A stretch of DNA of 64,000 nucleotides from Flavobacteriia bacterium (GTDB taxonomy: Bacteria > Bacteroidota > Bacteroidia > Flavobacteriales_D > Crocinitomicaceae): the NCBI GenBank assembly GCA_947462925.1, contig CANHQP010000001.1:1-64000 (forward strand), in the 5' to 3' direction. This document shows, one piece after another, positions 42,770-51,825 of this stretch. A program made the translations under genes and the position numbers. Each line of letters begins with the position of its first letter. Position 1 is the first letter of the stretch. The notes under the pieces were generated by a model. That model made no database searches. It worked only from the letters and a program-made list of their open reading frames with translations, and was not told where the DNA came from.

Positions 42770-43354
42770 ATGAAAACGATTTTAATCATCAACGGTCATC
42801 CCAATTCGGAAAGCTTCAATCAAGCGATTTTTGAGACTTATGTTTCGGAAGCAAAAAAAGGTAATGTAAATATTGAAACCATCGAAATTGCTAAATTGAA
42901 ATTCAATCCATCCTTGGAATTTGGTTATCAAAAGCGCATTGAAATGGAGCAAGATTTGATCGAAGCACAAGAAAAAATCTCGCGCGCAAATCACATTGTT
43001 TGGATTCATCCCGTTTGGTGGGGCGGACTTCCAGCGTTGACAAAAGGTTTCATTGACCGCGTTTTTGCTCCAGGTTTTGCTTTTAAATACCGCGAAAATT
43101 CAGTTTGGTGGGATAAATTATTGGCTGGTAAAACAGCGCACATCATTACCACTTTAGATCAACCTGCGTTTTATTATCGCTTTGCTTTTGGACGTCCAAG
43201 CATCAACCAATTAAAGAAATCAACTTTTGGATTTTGCGGGATAAAAACAAAGAAAATCACTTATTTTGGTCCTATTCGAAATTCCAAAGAAGAACAACGA
43301 AAATCTTGGTTGGAAAAAGTGAAAGTTTTGGCGCAAAAGGATTGTTTAAGCTAA
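42770..43354 (+). CDS. NAD(P)H-dependent oxidoreductase, flavodoxin-like fold
   Basis: This FMN/FAD quinone reductase is of the MdaB/KefF/WrbA-like type. It begins TILIINGHPNSESFNQ, with the flavin-phosphate loop, then VWIHPVWWGGLPALTKGFIDRVF and the C-terminal FGFCGIKTKKITYFGPI. At 194 residues it is the usual length. It starts 18 bases after the receptor gene and precedes the two-component pair, probably in one transcript. Confidence 0.9.
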   Translation: MKTILIINGHPNSESFNQAIFETYVSEAKKGNVNIETIEIAKLKFNPSLEFGYQKRIEMEQDLIEAQEKISRANHIVWIHPVWWGGLPALTKGFIDRVFAPGFAFKYRENSVWWDKLLAGKTAHIITTLDQPAFYYRFAFGRPSINQLKKSTFGFCGIKTKKITYFGPIRNSKEEQRKSWLEKVKVLAQKDCLS

Positions 43355-43373
43355 TAATTTTTAAATTTAACTC

Positions 43374-44396
43374 ATGTATAGAAATAAGCAGCGTTTTATT
43401 TGGATGATCATTGTGGGAGTTTTGATTTCATTTCTCCTGCACGGTTTGATTCCTCAAAAAAGCCAAACAAATTGGACACTTTTTCTTTCAACTTTGGAAT
43501 CAATCATGATTACTTTTTTCATTTGGGAAGGAAATTTGAATATTGATTTTTGGCTAAATAAACGTTTTCCTTGGGAGAAAAATCCGATGAAACGCATTTT
43601 GGTTCAATTGCCTACCAGTTTTATTTACAGCGGAACGATTCTATACATTACGATGTTTTTGTACAACCAATTTGTGTGCAGATTGCCAGAAAGTGAACAA
43701 TCTAAATTTTTCGCGATTTCAGTAACCATAGGTTTATTGGTTTCTGTGGTTTTACTTTCTATTGAAACTGGTGCTCAATTTTTTAGACAATGGAAAAAAA
43801 CATTGATTGAGGTGGAGAAATACAAATCTGAAAGTGCTCAAGCACAATTGGAAAATCTTAAAAATCAGATCAATCCGCATTTTTTGTTCAATAACATGAG
43901 TGTTTTGTCGTCACTGGTTTATAAAGACCAAGACAAAGCAGTGGATTTCATCAACCAACTTTCAAAAGTTTACCGCTATTTGTTGGATAACAAAACCAGT
44001 GAATTGGTCACTTTGAGAGAAGAATTGACTTTCATTGAGTCATATATTTATTTGTTGGATATTCGATATTCACCCAACTTGTATTTTAAGGTTCAAATTT
44101 CAGAGAAGAAATTGAATTTGTATTTGCCTCCCATGTCAGTTCAATTATTGATTGAAAACGCGATTAAACACAATGAGATTTCAAGCGATTTTCCACTTTT
44201 AGTTGAAATTTATGTTGAAAGTAATAATTTGTTTGTTGTCAATAATTTACAGAAAAGAATAGATAAGGAGAGTAGTTCAAAGACGGGGTTAAAAAACATT
44301 CAATCAAGGTATGCTTTTTTTACTGACAAAGAAGTAATTATCGAGCAAACTCAAAGTCAATTCAAGGTTTCCATTCCAATTTTATCTATTTCATGA
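43374..44396 (+). CDS. LytS-type membrane sensor histidine kinase
   Basis: The kinase has four N-terminal membrane helices (FIWMIIVGVLISFLLHG, NWTLFLSTLESIMITFFI, and two more near 75-130). The His_kinase domain follows, with His169 in QINPHFLFNNMS, then LPPMSVQLLIENAIKHN and the ATP-binding TGLKNIQSRYAFF. At 340 residues it has no extracellular domain, so sensing is likely within the membrane. Its stop overlaps the start of the response regulator by four bases (ATGA). Confidence 0.93.
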   Translation: MYRNKQRFIWMIIVGVLISFLLHGLIPQKSQTNWTLFLSTLESIMITFFIWEGNLNIDFWLNKRFPWEKNPMKRILVQLPTSFIYSGTILYITMFLYNQFVCRLPESEQSKFFAISVTIGLLVSVVLLSIETGAQFFRQWKKTLIEVEKYKSESAQAQLENLKNQINPHFLFNNMSVLSSLVYKDQDKAVDFINQLSKVYRYLLDNKTSELVTLREELTFIESYIYLLDIRYSPNLYFKVQISEKKLNLYLPPMSVQLLIENAIKHNEISSDFPLLVEIYVESNNLFVVNNLQKRIDKESSSKTGLKNIQSRYAFFTDKEVIIEQTQSQFKVSIPILSIS

Positions 44397-45136
44397 AAAT
44401 CATCATTATAGAAGACGAACAATTGTCAGCAGAGCATTTGGAATTATTGCTTCTGCGAATTGATCCAACGATAAAAGTTGTACAGCGTTTTGAGTCGGTA
44501 AAACAGAGTATTCAAGCTTTTCAGAATGGAGTGGAAGCCGATTTACTTTTTGTAGACATTCATTTGGCAGATGGAAATAGTTTTGAGATTTTCGATAAAG
44601 TAAATATTGATATTCCTGTAATTTTTACGACGGCGTTTGACCAATATGCCATTCAGGCATTTAAAACGAATAGCATTGATTATTTATTGAAGCCAATAGG
44701 TGTGAATGATTTGCAAGTTTCATTGCAAAAATTTCAGAAGATCAATCAAAATCAAAATTTAATCAAAAGTTTGATAAACATCACGCAGCCCAAGAGTTTC
44801 AAGAACCGTTTCATGGTTAAATTGGGTGAAAATATTATTTCAGTAAAAACGGAAGAAATAGATCATTTCAAGGCGGAAGATGGAATAGTGCTTTTCGCGA
44901 ATAAACAAGGAAAGCGTTATCCAGTGAATTACACTTTGGACCAATTAGAACCGATGTTGGATCCAAGTATTTTCTTTCGAATCAATCGAAAAGTGATCAT
45001 TCACATTGATTCCATTCAAAAAGTAGGTTCTTTTTTCAATAATCGATTGAAAGTGAATACCCAATTTATTGATGGCGATGATGCAGTTGTGAGTCGCGAA
45101 CGAGTTGCAAGTTTCAAGGATTGGTTGAATCGATAA
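44393..45136 (+). CDS. LytTR-type response regulator
   Basis: This is the partner of the upstream kinase. The receiver domain has the acidic pocket IIEDEQ, phosphorylation site Asp55 (LLFVDIHLADG), then FTTAFDQYA and the Lys in YLLKPIG. The LytTR DNA-binding domain (about 135-247) shows FMVKLGENIISVKTEEIDHFKAEDG in pieces, NYTLDQLE and FRINRKVIIHIDSI. It binds DNA as in AgrA/LytR. Targets probably include the TonB receptor operon (inference). Confidence 0.94.
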   Translation: MKIIIIEDEQLSAEHLELLLLRIDPTIKVVQRFESVKQSIQAFQNGVEADLLFVDIHLADGNSFEIFDKVNIDIPVIFTTAFDQYAIQAFKTNSIDYLLKPIGVNDLQVSLQKFQKINQNQNLIKSLINITQPKSFKNRFMVKLGENIISVKTEEIDHFKAEDGIVLFANKQGKRYPVNYTLDQLEPMLDPSIFFRINRKVIIHIDSIQKVGSFFNNRLKVNTQFIDGDDAVVSRERVASFKDWLNR

Positions 45137-45157
45137 TGCTATAAAAAACGGCAAAAA

Positions 45158-45189
45158 AAATCCCATTCGTTTTAAAACAAATGGGATTT
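45158..45189. terminator. Bidirectional terminator between LytTR gene and cphA
   Basis: A perfect 10-bp stem (AAATCCCATT with AATGGGATTT), extended by TTTT/AAAA pairing near the loop, lies between convergent genes, with T-runs on both sides. It likely serves both transcripts. Confidence 0.85.
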
Positions 45190-45204
45190 CTTATTGAAAT
45201 TTAT

Positions 45205-47835
45205 TTAATTTATTTCTAATTGTTGTTCTAGTTCATTGTCTAAATGTTGCTGAACGACCTCAATAGCATTCGTAATTACATCACTTAAAGCTGTAATAAA
45301 GGTTCCGTTTTCCGCAATACTTATTGCATGTTTAATTGCATCCACTTCCAATTTGATGATTTCGTAGGTCACTTTTTTATCAACAGAACCAATTCCTTTC
45401 AAAATCAAATCAATGATTTCTTGCTCTGTTCTACCACGGAGGTGTTTTTCTTGTCTGATAATGATATGATCAAACATTCTTGCTGCAATTATAGCGCAAT
45501 CAATAATGTCCTCATCACGACGGTCACCAACACCAGCAATAATACCGATTTTGTGCTTAGACTCTACACTTTCCAGATATTCTTCTACACCTCTGTAGCC
45601 AGCAGGATTGTGTGCAAAGTCAATCATCACCTTAAATTTCTTGAAGTCAAAGATGTTCATTCTTCCCGGTGTTTGAGCGGCACCAGGAATAAAAGTGTTC
45701 AAAGAAACTTTGATGTCGTCTGTTTTGAAGCCATATAAATAACTTGCTAAAGTAGCAGCAAGTGCATTTGCAATCATGAATTTAGCTTTACCATTCAAAG
45801 TCAAAGGAACGTGAATGGCTTTCTCAACCCTCATTTTCCAATCGCCTTTTTTGATTGTAATGAAACCATTTTCGTAAATCGCTGCAATTCCGCCTTGCTT
45901 ACAATGATTTGCAATCACTGGATTATCTTCATCCATGCTAAAATATGCAATTTTACAGTCAAGTTCTTTGGCGATTTCAACACAATTCTCGTCTTCTGCG
46001 TTTAGTACAGCCCAACCATCTTTTTTGATACTTTTTACAACTACTGATTTAACACGAGCTAAATCTTTCAAATCATGAATATCACTTAATCCAAGGTGAT
46101 CTTCTTGTATGTTGGTAATAATTCCAATATCACAACGACTGAATCCAAGGCCAGAACGCAAAATCCCTCCACGTGCTGTTTCCAAAACCGCAAATTCAAC
46201 TGTTGGATCTTTTAGGATGTATTCTGCACTGATTGGACCAGTGGTATCACCTTTTTCCATCATGTGATTTTGAACATAAATCCCGTCAGAGGTTGTAAAA
46301 CCGACTCTAAATCCATTGTTTTTAACAATATGCGCTAAAAGTCTTGTAGTTGTTGTTTTTCCATTTGTACCAGTCACAGCAATAATCGGAATTCTAGAAG
46401 GTTTTCCTGGAGGATATAACATGTCAATCACAGGAGCAGCAACGTTTCTTGGTAAACCTTCTGATGGCGCCAAGTGCATTCTGAATCCTGGAGCTGCGTT
46501 AACTTCAAGAATCACACCACCATTTTCTTTCAGTGATTGTGTTAAATTGGAAGCCATGATGTCGATTCCACATACATCTAAACCAATTACTCTAGAAATT
46601 CTTTCTGCTAAGAAGATGTTTTCAGGATGCATCATTTCAGTCACATCGATGGAGGTACCGCCTGTACTTAAATTAGCAGTTGATTTTAGGTAAACAATCT
46701 CGTCTTCTGCAGGAATAGAATCTACTGTATAATTAAGCTTTTGCAATAATTCCAATGTATCTCTATCGACTGTAATTTCAGTCAATACATTTTCATGTCC
46801 ATAACCACGTCTTGGATCTTCATTGGTTAAATCAATTAACTCTTGAATGGTGTTTTTACCATCTCCAACAACATGTGCAGGAACACGTTGTGCCGCAGCA
46901 ACCACTTTGTTATCTATTACTAAAACTCTAAAGTCAAATCCTGTGATGAATTTTTCAACGATGACTCTTCTTGAATATTTTTTAGCGAATGCCAATCCTT
47001 CAACCGCATCTTCCCAAGCATTTACATTGATTGAAGCACCTTTTCCATGATTTCCATCCAAGGGTTTGATTACAATTGGATAGCCAATTTTACGAATTGT
47101 ATTTTCCAAATCTTCTTCATCCACACAAATGTCACCTTTGGCTACCGGAATGGAAGCATTGTCTAACATTTTCTTAGTTTCTTCTTTATTGCAGGCGATG
47201 TCAACTGCAATGTTGCTGGTTTTGCAAGTGATCGTAGCTTGAAAACGCATTTGATTGACTCCATAACCTAATTGAACCAAAGAATTTGTACCCAAACGAA
47301 TCCATGGAATATCTCTTGCAACTGCTTCTTCAACAATACTTCCGGTACTTGGACCTAAACGCACATCCTCACGAATTTCTCGCATAGCTTTTATGTCTGC
47401 TTGCAAATCATAATCAGTACCATCAATTAAAGCTTGGGCAATTCTAACGGAGGATTCAGCAGCATAAACTCCTACTTTTTCCTCAACATAACTAAAAACT
47501 ACATTGTAGATTCCTGAGGTTTTGGTTTCCCTTGTTCGACCATAACCAGTATCCATTCCCGCCAAGGTTTGTATTTCAAGTGCAATATGTTCAATCACAT
47601 GCCCCATCCAAGTTCCTTTTTCAACCCTGAAAAAGAAACCACCACGCTCTCCTTCTGAACACCTGTGTTCAATCATGGAAGGAAACATGGCTTCCAATCT
47701 TTTACCAAAACCATCGATTTTATTGGTAGGTAATTCCTCCAATTCTTCTAAATCTAAACGCATTTGAATTAATTTCTTGCGTTGTACGCTCCAAATATTC
47801 GGACCTCTTAATGCTTGAATGCTTAATATTTTCAT
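45205..47835 (-). CDS. cphA: Cyanophycin synthetase
   Basis: CphA polymerises aspartate and arginine into multi-L-arginyl-poly-L-aspartate, a nitrogen and carbon store. It has 876 residues from ATG 47835 (a TTG precedes it). The N-domain includes MKILSIQALRGPNIWSV and GHVIEHIALEIQ, with His79, His83 and Glu87 placed like a metal site. The ATP-grasp G domain (about 200-480) has KPLDGNHGKGASIN and EVNAAPGFRMH. The Mur-ligase-like M domain has the P-loop GTNGKTTTTR (489-498), then EDHLGLSDIHD, DFAHNPAGYRG. This is the CphA1 architecture with both active sites intact. It is divergent from the cyanophycinase gene across about 316 bases. Confidence 0.96.
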   Translation of the reverse strand: MKILSIQALRGPNIWSVQRKKLIQMRLDLEELEELPTNKIDGFGKRLEAMFPSMIEHRCSEGERGGFFFRVEKGTWMGHVIEHIALEIQTLAGMDTGYGRTRETKTSGIYNVVFSYVEEKVGVYAAESSVRIAQALIDGTDYDLQADIKAMREIREDVRLGPSTGSIVEEAVARDIPWIRLGTNSLVQLGYGVNQMRFQATITCKTSNIAVDIACNKEETKKMLDNASIPVAKGDICVDEEDLENTIRKIGYPIVIKPLDGNHGKGASINVNAWEDAVEGLAFAKKYSRRVIVEKFITGFDFRVLVIDNKVVAAAQRVPAHVVGDGKNTIQELIDLTNEDPRRGYGHENVLTEITVDRDTLELLQKLNYTVDSIPAEDEIVYLKSTANLSTGGTSIDVTEMMHPENIFLAERISRVIGLDVCGIDIMASNLTQSLKENGGVILEVNAAPGFRMHLAPSEGLPRNVAAPVIDMLYPPGKPSRIPIIAVTGTNGKTTTTRLLAHIVKNNGFRVGFTTSDGIYVQNHMMEKGDTTGPISAEYILKDPTVEFAVLETARGGILRSGLGFSRCDIGIITNIQEDHLGLSDIHDLKDLARVKSVVVKSIKKDGWAVLNAEDENCVEIAKELDCKIAYFSMDEDNPVIANHCKQGGIAAIYENGFITIKKGDWKMRVEKAIHVPLTLNGKAKFMIANALAATLASYLYGFKTDDIKVSLNTFIPGAAQTPGRMNIFDFKKFKVMIDFAHNPAGYRGVEEYLESVESKHKIGIIAGVGDRRDEDIIDCAIIAARMFDHIIIRQEKHLRGRTEQEIIDLILKGIGSVDKKVTYEIIKLEVDAIKHAISIAENGTFITALSDVITNAIEVVQQHLDNELEQQLEIN

Positions 47836-48151
47836 CAATCAATAGTTTTTTGGTTTTATAAACATAGTTTTTTGAAAGATATAAATTTATTTTAAAACTC
47901 GTTGAAAATCGCCTCTTTTTTTTTAGCAAACCGTAAAAATCATCTTATGGAATTCCATCGCAAAGTTTTTTATGTAAATCTTTCAATTTAGAATAGGATT
48001 AAAATCAACATTTATTCAATTTCTAATTACATCTGTAATTATTAAAACTTCAAATAAAAAAGGTGAAATTGTTAATTCAACTATCATTTTGTTAGCAACA
48101 ATGCGGATTTTCATGACCTTTTTCTAATTATTTAAAATAATTTTGACCCCT
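47836..48151. other. Divergent intergenic region between cphA and cphB
   Basis: An AT-rich region of about 316 bases holds the regulatory sequences for both cyanophycin genes. It includes a near-consensus TATCTTTC for cphA (complement of 47874-47881) and the TAATTTTG box (48138-48145) for cphB. No open frame of note. An imperfect dyad could not be confirmed by eye. Confidence 0.4.
48138..48145 (+). promoter_or_regulatory. -7 box (TAATTTTG) immediately before cphB
   Basis: TAATTTTG fits TAnnTTTG and ends six bases before ATG 48152, predicting a leaderless transcript. There is no clear -33 TTG. Confidence 0.5.
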
Positions 48152-49015
48152 ATGAGTCCAAAAGGAAAATTAATGATTATTGGAGGTGCCATCGATAAGG
48201 GTAGCTTCACTGAAACAGGGTTTGAAAAACAAGTAGAAAAGAACTTGAATTTTTTCGAAACTGGAATATTGAAAAGAATTATCAATGAATCAAAATTAAA
48301 AGAAGATTCTCAAATTGAAATAATTACAACAGCATCTAAAGTTCCTCATGAGGTTGGCGAGGAGTATGCGAAGGCTTTCAAATATTTAGGAGCTAAAAAC
48401 GTGGAAGTTTTGCACATTGAAAAAAGAGAACAAGCTCTGCTTCAACAAACGTATGATCGAATTCAAAATGCCGACGTTGTGATGTTTACAGGTGGAGATC
48501 AATTGCGTTTGACTTCTATTTTAGGTGGTACTCCGATGCATGACCTGATTTTGAAAAAATATGAAACTGAGGAATTTGTATATGCCGGAACATCTGCAGG
48601 TGCTGCAGCAGCATCTCAAAGTATGATTTATCAAGGTTCAAGTAGTGAAGCTCTTTTAAAGGGTGAAATTAAAATTACCAGTGGTTTAGGATTGATTGAT
48701 GATGTAGTGATTGATACGCATTTTGTTCAGCGAGGAAGGATAGGAAGACTATTTCAAGCGGTTGTAGGAAATCCAAAAACTTTGGGAATTGGACTTGGGG
48801 AAGATACAGGACTTTTGATTACAAATGGCTTCAAAATGGAAGCCTTAGGTTCAGGTTTGGTTATTTTGGTTGACGGCAGAAATATTGCAGACACTAATTT
48901 AACGCAAGTTGAACTTGGAAAACCAATTTCCATCAAAAATTTGGTTGTACATGTAATGAGTCAGCGTGACGTTTATGATCTTAATACGCACGACTTAATC
49001 ATTCACGGAGTTTAA
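48152..49015 (+). CDS. cphB: Cyanophycinase
   Basis: CphB is an exo-acting S51-family serine peptidase that cuts cyanophycin to beta-Asp-Arg dipeptides. From ATG 48152 (MSPKGKLMIIGGAIDKG) it has 287 residues. The catalytic Ser148 is in the nucleophile elbow AGTSAGAAA. The region TGGDQLRL (114-121) and IDTHFVQRGRIGRL carry the family's conserved Gln/His/Arg. The TTG at 48143 is inside the promoter box, so the later ATG is preferred. The isoaspartyl peptidase follows after 20 bases and is probably co-transcribed. Confidence 0.96.
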   Translation: MSPKGKLMIIGGAIDKGSFTETGFEKQVEKNLNFFETGILKRIINESKLKEDSQIEIITTASKVPHEVGEEYAKAFKYLGAKNVEVLHIEKREQALLQQTYDRIQNADVVMFTGGDQLRLTSILGGTPMHDLILKKYETEEFVYAGTSAGAAAASQSMIYQGSSSEALLKGEIKITSGLGLIDDVVIDTHFVQRGRIGRLFQAVVGNPKTLGIGLGEDTGLLITNGFKMEALGSGLVILVDGRNIADTNLTQVELGKPISIKNLVVHVMSQRDVYDLNTHDLIIHGV

Positions 49016-49035
49016 AAACCGCAAAATTTTAGCAT

Positions 49036-49878
49036 ATGAAACTCATTATTCACGGTGGATTTTTTAGTGAATCTTCAACCAGTTTAGAAACTAAAATTGC
49101 TAAACAGGAGGCTTTAAAGCGTATTTTATTGAATAGTTATGATTTTTTAGAAAGTCATTCAGCGCTTGAAACTGTAATTTATGCAGTTGAGCAATTGGAA
49201 GACGATTTACTTTTTAATGCTGGAATTGGCTCGCAAATTCAAAGTGACGGAAAAATTCGCATGAGTGCCTCTGTAATGGATGGATCATCTAAAAAGTTCA
49301 GTGGCGTTATCAATATTGAAAATGTAAAAAATCCAATTCGTGTTGCCGAAAGATTGATGTCTTATGATGACAGGGTTTTGGGTGGGGAAGGAGCGATTAA
49401 ATTTGCAAGAGACAACGATTTTGCAGAATTTAATCCTGAGATTCCTCAACGACGACTAGAGTTTGAAGAGAAACTTAAATCACTGGGAACTGGAACTGTA
49501 GGCTGTGTAGCGCTGGACAAAACAGGAAAAATCGCAGCTGCCACATCGACTGGTGGAAAAGGTTTTGAAATGCCTGGCAGAATATCTGATTCAGCAACAA
49601 CAGCTGGGAATTATGCGAATGAATTTTGTGGAATCAGTTGCACTGGCGTTGGAGAAGATATTGTTAGTGGAGCTGTTGCAACAAAAATCGGTATTAGAAT
49701 GTCCGATGGATTTGAAATTGGTGCCGCAGTTGAAAAAACCTTCAAAGAATTAGCAGAATTTGATGGATTTGCTGGAGCAATTGTTTTAGATGCAAAAGGA
49801 AATTTTTACCATCAAGATTCTCATCCTTCAATGGTTTTTGCGAGTTATGATGGCGAAAAATTTGAGGTGTTCAGATAG
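49036..49878 (+). CDS. Isoaspartyl peptidase/L-asparaginase (plant type)
   Basis: This Ntn-hydrolase cleaves beta-Asp dipeptides, and so would split the beta-Asp-Arg released by cyanophycinase to Asp and Arg. The precursor autoprocesses before Thr154 (GTGTVGCVALD). DGS and GVINIENVKNPI near the N-terminus, AAATSTGGKGF, GRISDSATTAGNYAN and SCTGVGEDI are family features. At 280 residues it is shorter than many (about 300-320), because the linker before the nucleophile is short. It completes the cyanophycin cycle with its two neighbours. Confidence 0.93.
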   Translation: MKLIIHGGFFSESSTSLETKIAKQEALKRILLNSYDFLESHSALETVIYAVEQLEDDLLFNAGIGSQIQSDGKIRMSASVMDGSSKKFSGVINIENVKNPIRVAERLMSYDDRVLGGEGAIKFARDNDFAEFNPEIPQRRLEFEEKLKSLGTGTVGCVALDKTGKIAAATSTGGKGFEMPGRISDSATTAGNYANEFCGISCTGVGEDIVSGAVATKIGIRMSDGFEIGAAVEKTFKELAEFDGFAGAIVLDAKGNFYHQDSHPSMVFASYDGEKFEVFR

Positions 49879-49908
49879 TTGAATGAACTGTCATTGAAAA
49901 AGTATTTG

Positions 49909-50343
49909 ATGGTACCAAATTATCGCTTTTTTCTATTTTTAGTGTTTGCACTGATGCCGATAGTTGCAAAAGCCGATTGGGGACCTGGTCCACCTGTAGA
50001 AGCGGTTGTTGCTGTTGGTATAGGTTTGGCGCTACTCGTTTTTACCATTCTTTCATTGGTTTCTTTGGTTTTAAAAAGCATCGTTGAATTTTTTCGAAAA
50101 AAGAAGAAGAAACACATCTGGTTTCAAGCTATTGTGATGTTTATGTTTCTTGCTTTACTTTTTTACGCTGAAGAACAAGAAAATTTGTTGTACGACGTCG
50201 AGATAAAATACGATTACGAAACAAGAGTTGAAACTTTCAATTTTCTGATTTTTATCACGATATCTTTTGGATGGATAATTGGATATTGGATTACCCCAAA
50301 AATGAATTCACCCGAAACAAAATCAAGTTCTGAAAATCAATAA
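49909..50343 (+). CDS. Small membrane protein, unrecognised
   Basis: ATG 49909 is preferred over the TTG at 49879. A signal-like helix (FFLFLVFALMPIVAKA), then a second membrane segment (AVVAVGIGLALLVFTILSLVSLVL), a basic stretch (FRKKKKKH), a third helix (AIVMFMFLALLFYA), and a fourth (FLIFITISFGWIIGYWI) with a polar tail. Function unknown. It lies 30 bases after the isoaspartyl peptidase and ends at a shared terminator, so it may belong to the cyanophycin-degradation transcript. Confidence 0.65.
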   Translation: MVPNYRFFLFLVFALMPIVAKADWGPGPPVEAVVAVGIGLALLVFTILSLVSLVLKSIVEFFRKKKKKHIWFQAIVMFMFLALLFYAEEQENLLYDVEIKYDYETRVETFNFLIFITISFGWIIGYWITPKMNSPETKSSSENQ

Positions 50344-50351
50344 ATAAAAAA

Positions 50352-50376
50352 AAAAGCCCCGATAATCGGAGCTTTT
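50352..50376. terminator. Bidirectional terminator between the small membrane gene and dnaA
   Basis: AAAAGC-C-CCGAT pairs with ATCGG-A-GCTTTT across a one-base loop region with one C-A mismatch, flanked by A- and T-runs on both sides. It sits between convergent genes. Confidence 0.75.
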
Positions 50377-50394
50377 CTTGAAATTATTTTGAAT

Positions 50395-51825
50395 TTATTG
50401 AATTGTAAGCTTTTTCTCTAAATCTTCCAAGTAAATTTTAAATTGTTTATCCGTTTCAGAGAGATTAGAAACGGTTCTACAAGCGTGTAATACTGTTGCG
50501 TGGTCTTTTCCACCGCAGTGTGCACCAATACTTGCCAAAGATGATTTTGTCATTTTCTTAGAGAAGTACATGGAAATTTGTCTTGCTTGTACAACTTCTC
50601 TTTTTCTTGTTTTTGATTTCAAAATTTCGATTGGTAAATCAAAATAATCACACACCACTTTTTGAATGTAATCGATAGAAACTTCACGAGCAGTATTTTT
50701 GACAAATTTGTCAATCATTTGTTTCGCAAGTTCTAAAGTAATCGCTTTTTTGTTCAATGAAGCTTGTGCTAACAATGAAGTCCAAGCGCCTTCCATTTCA
50801 CGAATATTGGTGTTAATGCTGTACGCCAAGTACTCAACAACTTCACGCGGAAGTTCGATACCATTTCCATACATTTTCTTTTCTAAGATCGCAATTCTAG
50901 TTTCCAAATCAGGAGCAGCTAAATCAGCTGAAAGACCCCATTTGAAGCGAGAAAGTAGGCGTTGTTCCATTCCTTGCATTTCAACTGGTGGTTTATCAGA
51001 AGTTAAAATGATTTGTTTTCCATTTTGGTGTAAATGATTGAAAACATGGAAGAATACATCTTGTGTTTTTTCTTTGCCTGAAAAGAATTGTACATCGTCG
51101 ATAATCAAAACGTCAATCATTTGATAGAAATGAATGAAATCATTGGTTGATTGATTTTTGATTGCGTCAATAAATTGATGTGCAAATTTCTCAGAACCTA
51201 CATAAAGAACAGTTTTGTTAGGAAATTGATTTTTAATTCCAATTCCAATAGCGTGCGCTAAGTGTGTTTTTCCTAAACCAACGCCTCCATAAATCAATAA
51301 AGGATTGAAAGCAGTTCCTCCAGGTTTGTTTGCAACAGCAAAACCAGCAGAACGAGCCAATCTATTGCAATCACCCTCCACAAAGTTCTCGAAAGAGTAG
51401 GAAGGATTCAAATTTGAATCAACGTTTACTTTTTTCAGACCAGGAATAATGAAAGGATTTCTGATTTGATTTTCGCTCACATTTAATGGCATGTTCACAG
51501 GTGCGTTTTTCAAAACCTTGCGGTCAGAAGTAGGCAATTTTACTGTGTATGGTGTTGAATTTTTTGCGCTGTTTTCCATGACGATGCTGTATTCTAAACG
51601 ACCTTCATTTCCTAATTCTTTTTTGATTACCTTTTTTAATAAAGTAATGTAATGCTCTTCTAGCCACTCATAGAAAAAGTGAGATGGAACCTGAATCATC
51701 AAAATATTGTTCTCTAATTTGATTGGTATAATCGGTTCAAACCATGTTTTATACGCTTGCAACGGAATATTATCCTTGATTACTTTTAAACATGCATTCC
51801 AAATGCCTTCGTGGTTATTACTCAT
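50395..51825 (-). CDS. dnaA: Chromosomal replication initiator DnaA
   Basis: DnaA opens the origin by binding DnaA boxes as an ATP-bound oligomer. Domain I (about 1-85), linker, then AAA+ domain III with Walker A YGGVGLGKTHLAHAIG, Walker B VLIIDDVQFFSG, sensor SRFKWGLSADLAAPD, and the domain IV HTH with the signature GGKDHATVLHAC near the C-terminus. At 476 residues it is standard. It lies opposite the thioesterase gene across an AT-rich gap. The gyrA gene is 12 kb away and parAB about 38 kb. Confidence 0.97.
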   Translation of the reverse strand: MSNNHEGIWNACLKVIKDNIPLQAYKTWFEPIIPIKLENNILMIQVPSHFFYEWLEEHYITLLKKVIKKELGNEGRLEYSIVMENSAKNSTPYTVKLPTSDRKVLKNAPVNMPLNVSENQIRNPFIIPGLKKVNVDSNLNPSYSFENFVEGDCNRLARSAGFAVANKPGGTAFNPLLIYGGVGLGKTHLAHAIGIGIKNQFPNKTVLYVGSEKFAHQFIDAIKNQSTNDFIHFYQMIDVLIIDDVQFFSGKEKTQDVFFHVFNHLHQNGKQIILTSDKPPVEMQGMEQRLLSRFKWGLSADLAAPDLETRIAILEKKMYGNGIELPREVVEYLAYSINTNIREMEGAWTSLLAQASLNKKAITLELAKQMIDKFVKNTAREVSIDYIQKVVCDYFDLPIEILKSKTRKREVVQARQISMYFSKKMTKSSLASIGAHCGGKDHATVLHACRTVSNLSETDKQFKIYLEDLEKKLTIQ

